The notes beneath the pieces were generated by a model, which did no database searches, was not told where the DNA came from, and saw only the letters and a list, made by a program, of their open reading frames with translations. Source: an uncultured Enterorhabdus sp. (GTDB taxonomy: Bacteria; Actinomycetota; Coriobacteriia; Coriobacteriales; Eggerthellaceae). From it: DNA of 36,546 bases. Each line of letters opens with the position of its first letter. Position 1 is the first letter of the stretch. This document shows positions 36,532 to 36,546 of this stretch, piece by piece. Position numbers and translations under genes: made by a program. The stretch is taken from the NCBI GenBank assembly GCA_947649205.1, contig CANSQM010000024.1, positions 1-36,546 on the forward strand. Direction: 5' to 3'.

Positions 36532-36546
36532 CGGACATCCCGAGAG

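Overview
The window is a high-GC chromosomal segment that looks like a Coriobacteriia / Eggerthellaceae-type anaerobic actinobacterium. This is inferred from base composition, dense forward operons, a Coriobacteria-style MreBCD-PBP2-RodA cluster, a cytosolic NiFe hydrogenase and a LysR-controlled DMSO-reductase-family molybdoenzyme. No rRNA or other species marker is present, so the genus is not assigned.

Layout. (1) 1-8004, minus strand: a DEAD-box RNA helicase running off the left edge, a diacylglycerol glucosyltransferase-like GT28 enzyme, and a very large sortase-anchored surface protein. The signal peptide of the surface protein is separated from its body by a run of nine C. (2) 8343-15175, plus strand: a polyprenol-type GT2, tRNA-Glu, a GtrA flippase-like protein, a diacylglycerol-kinase-family lipid kinase, tRNA-Arg, a TrmA/RlmD-type RNA methyltransferase, a cyclophilin, a membrane-anchored TPR protein and nucleoside diphosphate kinase. 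(3) 15347-19364: a four-gene operon for a sulfhydrogenase-like (group 3b-type) NiFe hydrogenase in the order beta-gamma-delta-alpha. (4) 19473-29821: mreB, mreC, mreD, PBP2 and rodA, then a DUF697 protein, a radical SAM / DUF2344 pair and a HIT protein. (5) 29916-32294: two identical tRNA-Asp genes followed by an AT-richer island ending in a 43-base copy of the tRNA-Asp 3' end. (6) 32550-36531: a LysR regulator divergent from a large molybdopterin oxidoreductase, with palindromic operator candidates between them.

How the genes work together. The GT28, GT2, GtrA and lipid-kinase genes suggest glycolipid and cell-envelope polymer synthesis. The Mre/PBP2/RodA group is the lateral-wall elongation machine. 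The hydrogenase operon couples H2 to NAD(P)(H) in the cytosol. The molybdoenzyme is probably an inducible substrate-specific reductase or transhydroxylase.

The most notable accessory signals are: the C9 tract that makes the adhesin a phase-variation candidate; the tRNA-Asp island carrying a HepT/MntA-like (type VII) toxin-antitoxin pair, a PH-SHOCT gene broken in an (AG)4 repeat and a DUF3800 fragment cut at the att copy, with no integrase; a NiFe large subunit that ends exactly at the last ligand-motif His; and phased palindromes beside the LysR/molybdoenzyme promoters. No CRISPR array, insertion sequence or rRNA was seen. All family names come from motif recognition by eye, not from a database search.
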